A stretch of DNA of 64,000 bases from Saprospiraceae bacterium. GTDB lineage: Bacteria; Bacteroidota; Bacteroidia; Chitinophagales; Saprospiraceae. Under the pieces are notes generated by a model. The model searched no databases and had not been told where the DNA came from. It worked only from the letters and a program-made list of their open reading frames with translations. The stretch covers positions 103,421 to 167,420 of the forward strand of contig JADLHT010000015.1 in the NCBI GenBank assembly GCA_020848695.1, given 5' to 3'. Positions 44,939 through 54,693 of this stretch are shown here, one piece after another (position 1 is the stretch's first letter; every line of letters starts with the position of its first letter). The position numbers and the translations under genes are program-made.

Positions 44939-46225
44939 CCCTTCTAATCCAATGGATCTTGATCCTTTAATGAGTATAAAAATATCATTTAGATCTTGCT
45001 GATCAAACCATGATTTGCAGCTTAAAGTATCCGGAAACCATAATAATTCTGAATCCCCTAAACATTCATGGAATGCTTTGCCTACCAATACAATCTGATC
45101 AAATTTCTTATCCATAACTTCGCGGAGCAGGCTCTGGTGTTCTATTACAGACTGATTCCCGAGCTCAGCCATTCCTCCCAGTATTAACCATTTCTTATTA
45201 GCTTTGAAAGCCAAGATCGAATCTACAGCCTTTCTCATTGAACTTGGATTAGCGTTGTAAGCATCCAGCAAAATAGTAGCTCCCTTCCAGGAGATAATCT
45301 GGCTTCTCATATTCGAAGGAATGTATTCATCAATTCCTTTCTGAATATTCTCAGGTGTAATGCCTGTTTCAAGTGCAACTGTAATAGCAGCCGTGAGATT
45401 TTCGAAATTGTGGCTTCCAAACAATTTAGATGTAAAAGAAAATGTTTGTTTCCTATTAATAACTGAGAGATTGATATGAGGAAATGCCTGATTCAATTCA
45501 AATAGGTAATCAACATCTTCATTCTCATGAGTACCATAGGAAGTAGCAATGGTGGAATATTGCTTATATTTAAAATTGAGAATTTGCGAATCAACGTTAA
45601 AAAAAACCTTAGAATTCTTTTGCAAAAGAAAATCAAACAATTCTGTTTTGGTATCCAAAATTCCATTCTGATCTCCAAATCCTTCCAAATGCGCAACACC
45701 AATATTGGTGATGAGTCCTGAATCCGGATCTGCGATTTCACACAATTCCATGATATCACCCTTTTTATTGGCTCCCATTTCCAGAACTAGTATTTCATGA
45801 TAGGGTTTAAGCTTTAGTAAGGTCAGCGGAACACCTATATGGTTATTTAAATTTCCACTTGTTGCAAGTGTATGATTTTGTTTACTAATAATATGAAACA
45901 ATAGTTCTTTAGTTGTAGTCTTTCCGTTGGTTCCGGTTATGGCTATTATCTGAGTTTTTAAGTTTTTCCTATGTATAGCAGCAAGTTGAACCAATGTTGA
46001 ATAGGCATTGGAGACAAGGATTACTTTTGGATCAGTACCTTCATATTGATCTGCTATAACGTATTCTACACCCTTAGACAAGGCAATCTCAATAAAATCA
46101 TTTCCATTAAACCTATCGCCTTTTAGAGTTAAAAAAATATCGCCGGGATTTAAAGATCTTGAATCTGTGTTGATTCTGTCTAGACTATTTCTCAATAAAT
46201 TATAAATACTAAAGATGTCGTTCAT
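44915..46225 (-). CDS. murF: UDP-N-acetylmuramoyl-tripeptide--D-alanyl-D-alanine ligase
   Basis: Adds D-Ala-D-Ala to the UDP-MurNAc tripeptide. 436 residues from the ATG at 46225; P-loop ITGTNGKTTTKELL at about 95-108, VLEMGANKKGDI, NIGVAHLEGFG and LLDAYNANPSSM are the expected Mur-ligase motifs. An upstream ATG at 46252 lies inside the terminator hairpin that closes the gldJ transcript, so the shorter start is preferred. In F. johnsoniae a murF gene also neighbours gldJ, as I recall. Confidence 0.92.
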   Translation of the reverse strand: MNDIFSIYNLLRNSLDRINTDSRSLNPGDIFLTLKGDRFNGNDFIEIALSKGVEYVIADQYEGTDPKVILVSNAYSTLVQLAAIHRKNLKTQIIAITGTNGKTTTKELLFHIISKQNHTLATSGNLNNHIGVPLTLLKLKPYHEILVLEMGANKKGDIMELCEIADPDSGLITNIGVAHLEGFGDQNGILDTKTELFDFLLQKNSKVFFNVDSQILNFKYKQYSTIATSYGTHENEDVDYLFELNQAFPHINLSVINRKQTFSFTSKLFGSHNFENLTAAITVALETGITPENIQKGIDEYIPSNMRSQIISWKGATILLDAYNANPSSMRKAVDSILAFKANKKWLILGGMAELGNQSVIEHQSLLREVMDKKFDQIVLVGKAFHECLGDSELLWFPDTLSCKSWFDQQDLNDIFILIKGSRSIGLEGLLTDELH

Positions 46226-46235
46226 TTCAATAAGA

Positions 46236-46270
46236 CAAAAAAAAATCCTCACGATTCAACATGAGGATTT
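46236..46270 (-). terminator. Intrinsic terminator of gldJ
   Basis: On the minus strand a 9-bp stem AAATCCTCA/TGAGGATTT (46262-46270 with 46243-46251) and a 10-nt loop are followed by a run of nine T residues. It lies between the gldJ stop (46297) and the murF start (46225), so murF needs readthrough or its own start site. Confidence 0.8.
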
Positions 46271-46296
46271 CCATTTTTAAATCAAAAAAATATTTT

Positions 46297-47793
46297 TTAT
46301 TTATAAGATCTCTTTTCTTTAGGCATTTTTCGCTTAAATGCATTACCGCCGGAATCTTCGTTCCCTGTTGGTCCACCTGTTCTTGTCATTGCACAACGGA
46401 ATCCAATGGTTCTGTCTGACTTATCTTCATCTTTAAATCTTCTTGCTCCCGGAGAAGCCCAGAATAATCTATCCGCCCAGGAACCTCCTTTAACTACTCT
46501 TGATTTTTTATTGATCAGGGAATATTTTCCATAGGAGTACTCTACACTTTCATCATCATCATCCTGATAGTCTCTCACATCACCTTTGTTATAATTTTCT
46601 CTGCCGGTAATTGCAGAATCAGAAACCATTTGTGTCTGAATATAACCCAAACTATCTTTTTCAACAGGATTTCCTGATTCATCTAGAATTAATTCTTTAA
46701 ATTCATTTCCTCTGAATGGGTTTAAATCATGTTGTTCTTCTTCACGTAAAGTGGTAGAAGTCAAAGGTCTGAAAACGTCTTCTACCCATTCTGATACATT
46801 TCCTGCCATGTTATAAAGACCGAAATCATTTGGATAAAACTTCCTGACTTCTGAGGTAATGGATGCGTGGTCATTAAGTCTTCCGGCCATACCCATATAG
46901 TCCCCTTCTTCCTTCTTAATATTTGCCATGATCATACCCATGTGCTTATCCCTACGCTTGTATCGAACTGTATTTCCATTCCATGGAAAAATTCTTCTAT
47001 CTGTAATTAATTCATCCTTATTGATGGATTGATTACCTTTTAAAGCAAGTGCGGCATACTCCCATTCTGCTTCAGTTGGCAATCTATATTCCGGCAATAG
47101 AATTCCATCTTCAAATCTTACCGGTCTTTCTCCTCCGGTCTGTATATCAGGAAGATTTTTTCTAACGCTTCCCTGATATTGTCCGGCCAAATATGCTTTG
47201 GAATCAAAATGATCTGCATCTACCTGATCAGGATTAGGATTCAGGATTCCTTTTTCAATAAGGATCATTTCATTTACGTGATTGGTTCTCCATTTACAGT
47301 AATCAACAGACTGTATCCAGGAAACTCCAACCACCGGATAGTTATCATAAGAAGGGAATCTGAAATACGTTTCAACATAGGGTTCGTTGAACGACAGTTC
47401 ATCTCTCCATACCAAGGTATCGGGAAGTGCTTTTCTGGCCACGTCCGGATACGACTTAAAAATTCGGTTTAAATCGTAAACATATTCCCGGTAATCAATA
47501 TTAGTAATTTCAGTTTCATCCATGTAAAATGATGAAACGGTAACTCTTCTCGGGATATTATTCCACTCATAAGTAACGTCTTCTTGAGTTAGACCCATAG
47601 CAAAAGTTCCACCTTCAATTAATCTTAAGTTTGGTCCTGTTACCTGACCCTGATAATCTACTTTTTCAAATCCACCCCATTTTTGATCGTTGTATTTCCA
47701 GCCGGTTGTACTGGAAGATCCGGTATTTTTCTTACATGAAGTGCTGAGAATCAATAGGATGCCTATTGGAATTAAAAGAAAATTCTTTTTCAT
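46297..47793 (-). CDS. gldJ: Gliding motility lipoprotein GldJ
   Basis: Outer-membrane lipoprotein of 498 residues with a formylglycine-generating-enzyme (SUMF1-like) domain and no expected catalysis. Lipobox LILSTSCKK; then GWKYNDQKWGGF, RLIEGGTFAMG, SFYMDETEITN, PVVGVSWIQSVDYCKWR, RLPTEAEWEYAA, FGLYNMAGNVSEWVEDV, RVVKGGSWADR and IGFRCAMTR, the SUMF1 order. GldJ is distinguished from GldK by the conserved start GWK...GGF and by its neighbours (PorU, PorV, PorP-like, murF). In F. johnsoniae GldJ is needed for gliding and stabilises T9SS parts. It has its own -33/-7 promoter and a strong terminator. Confidence 0.85.
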   Translation of the reverse strand: MKKNFLLIPIGILLILSTSCKKNTGSSSTTGWKYNDQKWGGFEKVDYQGQVTGPNLRLIEGGTFAMGLTQEDVTYEWNNIPRRVTVSSFYMDETEITNIDYREYVYDLNRIFKSYPDVARKALPDTLVWRDELSFNEPYVETYFRFPSYDNYPVVGVSWIQSVDYCKWRTNHVNEMILIEKGILNPNPDQVDADHFDSKAYLAGQYQGSVRKNLPDIQTGGERPVRFEDGILLPEYRLPTEAEWEYAALALKGNQSINKDELITDRRIFPWNGNTVRYKRRDKHMGMIMANIKKEEGDYMGMAGRLNDHASITSEVRKFYPNDFGLYNMAGNVSEWVEDVFRPLTSTTLREEEQHDLNPFRGNEFKELILDESGNPVEKDSLGYIQTQMVSDSAITGRENYNKGDVRDYQDDDDESVEYSYGKYSLINKKSRVVKGGSWADRLFWASPGARRFKDEDKSDRTIGFRCAMTRTGGPTGNEDSGGNAFKRKMPKEKRSYK

Positions 47794-47830
47794 AATTAGC
47801 CTTACTACTCTACTTTTTGTTTAGGAAGAA

Positions 47831-47864
47831 CAAATTTACAGCTTTTTTATTGTTTAAAACCAAA
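47831..47864 (-). promoter_or_regulatory. Promoter of gldJ with -33 and -7 boxes
   Basis: On the minus strand TTTG at 47864-47861, a 22-nt spacer and TAAATTTG at 47838-47831 fit the Bacteroidota promoter pattern TTTG-N17-23-TAnnTTTG. The ATG is at 47793, so the leader is about 30 nt. It separates gldJ from the upstream PorP gene, which ends at 47879. Confidence 0.6.
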
Positions 47865-47878
47865 AATAATTTTTTTGC

Positions 47879-48910
47879 TTAGCGAAATGCTTCAAAGCAA
47901 TCACTGACATTCGAAGTTTTACCGGGCGGATTGGCAAGTTGAAACAGAAAACTCAATTCATGTGTACCACCTTGAGATATTGTTAACTCAGAAATTGTAA
48001 AATCAAAAGAATATCCTATCTTCCAGTTGTCCTTTTTAAAACCTAGTAAGAAAATTATAGCATCCGGATTCAAACGTGCATGCCTGTAAAACAAACCTGT
48101 GAAAACGCTTTTGAAAAGGTACTGAGCCCCAAGGTTCATCTGGAAAAATGAAGCTTGTTTGACAACTGCTAAAGATGGACTAAGAATATGCCTTTCTTTT
48201 CTTTTGTCATTAGAAAGCGGTATTTCGAATCCAGTGTGAAAATTAAATCTGGGTGACAAGGCAGATCCACCTGAATTTGAATTCACAAGGATTCCTATAT
48301 CCGGTGAATTAACATGCTTAACTGAACTACCGATATAGAACAATGGAGAATAGTACAATATCCCTAATCCGACATCGATGTAATCCGGATTCGTATTAAT
48401 GGGTCTGGATTCCCTAGTGAGAATAGTTCCTCCTCCGGTCTGATACCCGTTAATCGGATCAATCTGGTCTCTGAAAATAAATTTATCCCATGCCCAGGAC
48501 ATTCTCACATATCCCAGCTCTAATCCACCTTTAATAACATGCCCCCTCCTGTTAATTGGTATCTTATACCCATAAAATCCATTGATCTTAGTATTTCTAA
48601 GAAATCCGCCACCTGCTTCATCTGAAGTTATTTCTATACCAAATCCACTTTTTATAGAATTGAAAAACTGATCATAATAAAGATTGTAGGTAACATATGA
48701 TCGAAATCCCTGATCTATGGAAGGCCATTGATTCCTGTAATTTACACCTAACCTTATTCCATCTCTTAATCCAGTAAAGGCCGGATTAATTTGTAAAGGT
48801 GAAGCATAGTACTGACTAAAGATAGGATCCTGAGCCGATGTAAAATTGTCAAAACCATGCAGCATCAGAATTGTTATAATTCCTATTTTTAGCCTGTTAA
48901 TCCTATTCAT
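47879..48910 (-). CDS. PorP/SprF-family type IX secretion outer-membrane protein
   Basis: 343-residue barrel with signal peptide (MLHGFDNFTSAQDPIFSQYYASPLQ...); the sequence DPIFSQYYASPLQINPAFTG is the family start, seen in PorP and SprF. Members attach T9SS cargo or the SprB adhesin to the outer membrane. It is immediately upstream of gldJ on the same strand and divergent from porU, with 57 nt between the starts. Confidence 0.88.
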   Translation of the reverse strand: MNRINRLKIGIITILMLHGFDNFTSAQDPIFSQYYASPLQINPAFTGLRDGIRLGVNYRNQWPSIDQGFRSYVTYNLYYDQFFNSIKSGFGIEITSDEAGGGFLRNTKINGFYGYKIPINRRGHVIKGGLELGYVRMSWAWDKFIFRDQIDPINGYQTGGGTILTRESRPINTNPDYIDVGLGILYYSPLFYIGSSVKHVNSPDIGILVNSNSGGSALSPRFNFHTGFEIPLSNDKRKERHILSPSLAVVKQASFFQMNLGAQYLFKSVFTGLFYRHARLNPDAIIFLLGFKKDNWKIGYSFDFTISELTISQGGTHELSFLFQLANPPGKTSNVSDCFEAFR

Positions 48911-48967
48911 TCTTGCAATAATCAGTATTTGATAATCGTTTATCCACTTGAATTTCCTGACAAAATT

Positions 48968-51900
48968 ATGAAATTATTTATTCGTCTTCTTTTATTTGTT
49001 TTACCAATCTGTGCATTTACCCAATTTCAAATCAAAGATAGAATCAGCTGGAGTTATGACTCCATCAATTTATCAGGCAATAATCAAATACCTACTTTTG
49101 AAAATGCCGTTCACTTTAATGAAGATCCCAGTCTTTCGCTCTATACAACAATAATTGATCTTCCATCGGAGGGAACGATTCAAGCAAATCTTACAGTTAT
49201 CAAAGAAGAGCACAGACAAATTAAAAATTCATTTGAAAAACATTCTGCTTTCAAAGAATACAAACTGACTACCAGAATAGTTCAGGAAAGGAAACAATTT
49301 AAAGTACACATTGAGTTGTTACCCTTACAGTTTATTTCATCCAATCTACTTAATCTAATATCAGAATTTGAAATTAATCTCAATTTTACTCCAAATCCCC
49401 TGGCAAAATTTCCTCCTCCTCCGGTAAAATTTATTTCAGAATTGTCCGAAGGAGTATTTCATAAAATTGCGGTTGAAAAGAAAGGAATTTATAAGATAGA
49501 TAAAACTTTTTTGGAAACTAATTTAAAACTAAATGTAAAAGCCCTGGATCCTAGAAATATCAGAATATTCGGTAATGGCGGCACAAGACTCCCTGAAGGA
49601 TTAAACAAATCGCGTGTTGATGATCTTCAGGAAAACAAGATATTTGTCTCAGGAGAAAACGATGGTGTTTTCGATGATCAGGATTATATTCTTTTTTATG
49701 CCAGTGGACCTGATGGTGTAAGTTACGATGAATTGTCCGGAACATTCAAAATTGACAAGAATCCATACTCCACAAAATCATTTTATTTTATCAAAATTGA
49801 CAAGATTCCCGGAGCTAGAATTCAAACATCAAATACAGGATCACAAGCTACTTATTTTACCCAGGAAGGAATGGAGTACTTCCATCATGAATCTGAATTA
49901 ATAAATCTATTAGACAAAGATGAATGCAATCACGGAACCGGCCAAGTCTGGTACGGTGAAGAATTAAGTAATACCCGAGAACTGAATATTAGTACCGTCA
50001 GCTTATTGGACAATATTCGGATCAATGAAAATTGCAAAATCAAGGGTGAGTTTGCAACAAGATCAAGTTCCGGTTCTTCTTTAAAAATTAACTTTGGAAG
50101 TTCGAGTAAATCTTTTGCTTTAGGCGCATCATCATTTAGCTGTACTTCAACTTTTGCTGCCAACAATTCTTTTCTCGCAGAGTATTCTACATCGGGTGAT
50201 CTTTCTTCCATCAATGTTACTTTTCCTAACACTTCCGTTAGTTCAGAAGGATGGCTGAATTATATCACGCTATCTTATTTAAAAAATTTAAATTTCAACA
50301 ACAAACCCATTTGGATATTTGATCCGAAAAGTAAAAATCAAGTTAGTTCCTATCAGATTAATTCAAATAGCAATAATCTAATAGTCTGGGATATTACGGA
50401 TCCATTATCTGTTCAATCTTTAAATACAATCCGATCAAATAATAGCTTCAGTTTTGTAGCAGCTTCGAGAACTGATTATTCCCATTTCATTGGTTTCAAT
50501 CTTTCAAGTCCGTTCGAACAGCCTGAATTTATTGGCTTGGTTGAAAACCAAAACATTCATTCCATCGATAAAGTTGATCTGGTCATTGTTTATCCATCCT
50601 CTTTAAAATCTGAAGCAGAAAGATTACTGAAACACAGAACAACACATTCAAAGTTGACCGGTGTAGCTGTTGATATTCAGCAGATCTACAATGAGTTCGG
50701 CAGTGGAAGTAAAGATCCAACCGCTTTGCGCGATTTTGCTAAAATGTTGTATGACAGAACAAATCAGTTTAAGTACTTAATACTATTTGGAACTGCGAGT
50801 TATGATTTCAGACATCTGGCGCCAAACACAAGTGATTTCAATCTCGTTCCTACATACGAAACCAAAGAATCCCTGGATCCGATCAATGGGTATCCTTCAG
50901 ATGACTACTTTGGACTACTCGATAATAATGAAGGGGAAGATCTTATCGGTTCTCTTGATGTTGAGATCGGCAGAATTCTCGCAAGGAATCCGGAAGATGC
51001 TACTTCCATTATAGATAAAATTGTGAAATATGACACCGATCCTAAAATCTATGGTGATTGGAAACTCAATTTACTTTTTATTGCAGATGACGAAGATGGC
51101 AATGCGCACATTGGCGATGTTGAGAAACTTGCTATTGAAACCTCTTCCAACAAAATTTATAATCAACAAAAGATATATTTAGATGCTTACGAACAAATCA
51201 GCACACCGGGAGGAGAAAGATATCCGGAAGTGAATAAAGCTATCATTGATGAAATCTTCAGAGGTTCTTTTATTTACTGCTATCTGGGTCATGGAGGCCC
51301 TACCGGACTAGCCCAGGAAAGAATAATGCAGGAAAATGATATAAGAAATTGGGATAACGAGAACAAACCACCCTTGATGATTACTGCCACTTGCTCCTTT
51401 ACCCCGTTTGATGATCCTAAATTATTCAGTGCGGGACAGCAGACCCAAATTCAAAAAAATGGAACTATAGCACTTTATTCTACCGTGAGAGCCGTATATG
51501 CCAATGAAAATTACAATCTTACAAGATATACGCTTTTAGAAGCTTTTAAAAAAACAAATAATAAATACCCGACTTTAGGAGATATATTAAGAATTGCTAA
51601 AAACAAGGATATCAATTCTTCCAACAACCGAAAGTATTGCTTGTTTGGGGATCCTTCCCAAACCTTGGCATATCCAATACTGGAAGCAGAAATTAGTTCT
51701 GTGAATGGTAAAGTATTAAGTACACAAGATACTTTTAAAGCACTTCAAAATATTCAGATTAAAGGCAGAGTAAAAGCTGAAGACGGTTCAACTAAGCAGG
51801 ACTTCAACGGAAAGATTTATATCACTATTTATGATAAAGCTATAAACTTAAAAACCCGGGGAAACAACAGTGGCTCAGCTCCATTTAATTTCACTATTCA

Positions 51901-52771
51901 AAGAAATATAATTTTCAAAGGTATTTCTGAAGTTATTAATGGTGAATGGACAGTAGAATTTATCATTCCGAAAGACATCAATTACGAAGTGGGATACGGT
52001 AAGATTAGTTTGTATGCAACCAATGAAAAAGATCTTGATGCAGCGGGATATTCTGATCAATTTATAATAGGCGGTTTCGAAAAAAATACCAATAGCGATG
52101 ATAAGCCGCCATTGGTCAAAGCATTTATCAATAATAATGAATTTGTCAATGGAGGAATCTGTAATGAGAATCCAAAAATTTATGCAGAAATAAGTGATGA
52201 CTTTGGAATCAATATTACCGGCAATAGTATCGGTCATGACCTGGTAGCAATTCTGGATGGGAATGATCAAAATCCGATCGTACTGAACACCTTCTTCAAA
52301 GGAAAACTCAACAGTTCAAAGGAAGGAAACGTAGAGTATCCTTTAAAAAACTTGTCTGTAGGAAAACATATTCTAAACATTGTTGCCTGGGACATCTCCA
52401 ACAACAGAGGATTAGGAAGTATTGAATTCAACGTAATATCCAGTGACGATGTTAATATCGAACAAGTTTATAATTATCCGAATCCTTTTAGCAGAAAAAC
52501 TCAGTTTCAGTTTGAAACAAACTACATCAATATTCCTTTAGATATAACTGTACAAATTCAAAGCCTATCCGGCAAAATTGTAAAAACCATTCAGGAAAAA
52601 ATCACTCCAACAGGATATAGAATTACTGGAATTGAATGGGATGGAAGGGATGATAACGGCAGCGAACTTGCCAATGGTGTCTATCTTTATCGCATAGGAT
52701 TACACCACAGTTCTTCAGAGCTTATTCTGACTCAAAAAAGCGATTATCAAAAGTTACTTATACTAAAATAG
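48968..52771 (+). CDS. porU: Type IX secretion system sortase PorU
   Basis: Surface protease of about 1267 residues (clan CD, C25 gingipain-like) that removes the CTD signal of T9SS cargo and attaches it to A-LPS. The catalytic histidine is in YLGHGGPTG (H775) and the catalytic cysteine in TATCSFTPFDDP (C809), preceded by LILFGTASYDFR and TYETKESLDP. A FlgD-like beta-sandwich ends the protein (YNYPNPFSRKTQFQFE; IEWDGRDDNGSELANGVYLY). I start at the ATG at 48968 before the signal peptide MKLFIRLLLFVLPICAFTQF; an ATG 39 nt upstream adds residues that are not a signal. The next gene is porV. Confidence 0.92.
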   Translation: MKLFIRLLLFVLPICAFTQFQIKDRISWSYDSINLSGNNQIPTFENAVHFNEDPSLSLYTTIIDLPSEGTIQANLTVIKEEHRQIKNSFEKHSAFKEYKLTTRIVQERKQFKVHIELLPLQFISSNLLNLISEFEINLNFTPNPLAKFPPPPVKFISELSEGVFHKIAVEKKGIYKIDKTFLETNLKLNVKALDPRNIRIFGNGGTRLPEGLNKSRVDDLQENKIFVSGENDGVFDDQDYILFYASGPDGVSYDELSGTFKIDKNPYSTKSFYFIKIDKIPGARIQTSNTGSQATYFTQEGMEYFHHESELINLLDKDECNHGTGQVWYGEELSNTRELNISTVSLLDNIRINENCKIKGEFATRSSSGSSLKINFGSSSKSFALGASSFSCTSTFAANNSFLAEYSTSGDLSSINVTFPNTSVSSEGWLNYITLSYLKNLNFNNKPIWIFDPKSKNQVSSYQINSNSNNLIVWDITDPLSVQSLNTIRSNNSFSFVAASRTDYSHFIGFNLSSPFEQPEFIGLVENQNIHSIDKVDLVIVYPSSLKSEAERLLKHRTTHSKLTGVAVDIQQIYNEFGSGSKDPTALRDFAKMLYDRTNQFKYLILFGTASYDFRHLAPNTSDFNLVPTYETKESLDPINGYPSDDYFGLLDNNEGEDLIGSLDVEIGRILARNPEDATSIIDKIVKYDTDPKIYGDWKLNLLFIADDEDGNAHIGDVEKLAIETSSNKIYNQQKIYLDAYEQISTPGGERYPEVNKAIIDEIFRGSFIYCYLGHGGPTGLAQERIMQENDIRNWDNENKPPLMITATCSFTPFDDPKLFSAGQQTQIQKNGTIALYSTVRAVYANENYNLTRYTLLEAFKKTNNKYPTLGDILRIAKNKDINSSNNRKYCLFGDPSQTLAYPILEAEISSVNGKVLSTQDTFKALQNIQIKGRVKAEDGSTKQDFNGKIYITIYDKAINLKTRGNNSGSAPFNFTIQRNIIFKGISEVINGEWTVEFIIPKDINYEVGYGKISLYATNEKDLDAAGYSDQFIIGGFEKNTNSDDKPPLVKAFINNNEFVNGGICNENPKIYAEISDDFGINITGNSIGHDLVAILDGNDQNPIVLNTFFKGKLNSSKEGNVEYPLKNLSVGKHILNIVAWDISNNRGLGSIEFNVISSDDVNIEQVYNYPNPFSRKTQFQFETNYINIPLDITVQIQSLSGKIVKTIQEKITPTGYRITGIEWDGRDDNGSELANGVYLYRIGLHHSSSELILTQKSDYQKLLILK

Positions 52772-52848
52772 GATAATATTTCGTTTATACTGCGATTTTC
52801 ATCTACGAAATTCTATAAATTAAAGATTTACATATTAAAATTTTCTAT

Positions 52849-52856
52849 TATCTTTG
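52849..52856 (+). promoter_or_regulatory. TAnnTTTG -7 promoter box for porV
   Basis: TATCTTTG followed by CA matches the -7 consensus and ends 19 nt before the porV ATG at 52876, so porV can be transcribed apart from porU. Confidence 0.6.
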
Positions 52857-52875
52857 CAAATTCAAGGCAAATCCC

Positions 52876-54087
52876 ATGAGATATTTAAGCGTTTTCTTCC
52901 TCAGTATAATATTCAGCACTATCGTTTCTGCTCAATACTGGGACTCCAGACGACAGTGTATAGTTGGCCCTTCCGGAGATTGTGTTTCTAATACTTTATT
53001 AACGGCCTTACCATTTTTAAGAATAACGCCAGATGCAAGATCAGGTGCGATCGGTGATGCCGGAGTAGCCTTAAGTGCAGATCCAAATGCCATGCACCAT
53101 AATGCTGCAAGGTTAGCTTTTGCTGAAGATGATCTGGCTATCTCAGCAACCATGTCTCCCTGGTTAAGAAATCTAGGTATTGATGATATCTACTTGTTTT
53201 ATTTATCGGGTTATTATAAAATTGACAAGCTGCAATCCACAGGGATGGCATGTAGATTTTTTTCGTTAGGTTCAATTGATTTTAAAGACGAAAATGGAAA
53301 TGATCTTGGTGTAGGAAGACCTTTTGAATTTGAAATTGCTGGGGCATACTCAAGAAAGCTTTCTGACAAATTGAGTACAAGTCTAACTGCTAAATATGCA
53401 CAATCCAGTTTGGCTTCCAACCGATCAATCGGTGGAACTCAGATCATTCCGGCAAGAACCTTTGCTGCAGATCTGGGAGTATTTTATAAATCCAAAATGG
53501 GAGCCAGCGGCAGAAGCAATTATCTAAGTCTGGGAGCAGCCATTACAAACCTTGGTGCAAAAGTTGCTTATACAAAAACTGCAACCCGTGATTTTATTCC
53601 AACCAACCTTGCTATTGGTGGAAATTATGAAATGAATTTCGACGATTATAATACGCTTAATGTTATAGCAGAAATTAACAAACTGATGGTACCTACTACG
53701 ATTCCATTTGGGGATTCCCTGCGTTTCGATGCCAATAAGAATAAAATTGCAGACTATCGCGAAAAATCATTATTTGATGGGATTCTAGGCTCTTTCTCAG
53801 ATGCTCCGGGTGGATTTACCGAAGAAATTCAGGAGCTGATGTATTCGATAGGATTGGAATATTGGTATGACAAACAGTTTGCTGTACGAATGGGTTACTT
53901 TCATGAAAATGCATTAAAAGGGAACCGTAAATTCTTTACTTTAGGATGTGGGGTTAAGTATAATGTTTTTGGAATAAACCTTTCCTATCTGGTTCCAACC
54001 AATATTACAAGAAGCCCATTGGCAAATACACTTAGATTTTCACTGATTTTTGACTTTGGAGCATTTAAAGCTGAAAGCACAGAGTAA
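52876..54087 (+). CDS. porV: Type IX secretion system outer-membrane protein PorV
   Basis: 403-residue outer-membrane barrel (also called LptO) that carries T9SS cargo from the translocon SprA to the PorU attachment complex. Signal peptide ending VSAQ; then LLTALPFLRITPDARSGAIG and DAGVALSADPNAMHHNAAR, hallmarks of PorV; the barrel ends with an aromatic-rich strand LRFSLIFDFGAF. Located 104 nt after porU on the same strand. Confidence 0.92.
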   Translation: MRYLSVFFLSIIFSTIVSAQYWDSRRQCIVGPSGDCVSNTLLTALPFLRITPDARSGAIGDAGVALSADPNAMHHNAARLAFAEDDLAISATMSPWLRNLGIDDIYLFYLSGYYKIDKLQSTGMACRFFSLGSIDFKDENGNDLGVGRPFEFEIAGAYSRKLSDKLSTSLTAKYAQSSLASNRSIGGTQIIPARTFAADLGVFYKSKMGASGRSNYLSLGAAITNLGAKVAYTKTATRDFIPTNLAIGGNYEMNFDDYNTLNVIAEINKLMVPTTIPFGDSLRFDANKNKIADYREKSLFDGILGSFSDAPGGFTEEIQELMYSIGLEYWYDKQFAVRMGYFHENALKGNRKFFTLGCGVKYNVFGINLSYLVPTNITRSPLANTLRFSLIFDFGAFKAESTE

Positions 54088-54240
54088 GAAAAGTTTTTAT
54101 TTAATTCCAATTTCAGGAATTAAGAAGATATCAAGCACTAATAACAAATTGAATTTGATTTGAAATCGATGATTTTGACATGTTCAATACGCAGGTTAAA
54201 ACTCACGGAAATTTTGGTCAAAATATTTGAAATAAAAAAA

Positions 54241-54608
54241 GAGATCGGTGTAAGCCGGATTCTGTACCTCACATAGAAGTTTCTATCATTTATCTGGGCT
54301 TGTGGTCACCCAAAAGCTCTATCTGCCTACCCTTCCGATTGCAATAAAGCATTAACAGGCTTTTAGGTCTTTCAACCATCGGATTTATTTGGCATTTCAA
54401 CTTGCAAGGTTTATTCCCGGCAGAAATTACTATCTGTCGTTGTGCGCTCTTACCACACATTTTCACCCTTACCCTTAACAAGTTAAGGGCGGTTGTTTTC
54501 TGTAACACTCTCTATAATCCTAAAGGATCTCCATCTGTTAGATGGTGCAACGCCTGATGTTGTCCGGACTTTCCTCAACTTTTTCAAGCAGCGATAGAAC
54601 CCGATCTC
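54241..54608 (-). ncRNA. rnpB: RNase P RNA (bacterial type A)
   Basis: Catalytic RNA that matures tRNA 5' ends. On the minus strand the conserved CR-I sequence GAGGAAAGTCCGGAC is at 54576-54562, and the 3' ACAGAATCCGGCTTAC is at 54265-54250. The ends pair as P1 (GAGATCGG at 54608-54601 with CCGATCTC at 54248-54241), and a run of T follows at 54240-54234 on the minus strand as terminator. About 368 nt. The exact 5' end is uncertain by a few nucleotides. Confidence 0.93.
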
Positions 54609-54693
54609 TATGAAAAGAGAACGAATTATACTCAAAAAAGTTTCTAACTATTTATATTACAAATAATTATAATATAATATATAACTTTACGGG

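Noticed and set aside
51875..52270. 131-codon antisense frame in porU
   Set aside because: Antisense to a conserved sortase gene, with no start context or homology seen.
54290..54508. 72-codon open frame on the minus strand
   Set aside because: It lies within the RNase P RNA gene, whose conserved structure explains the sequence.
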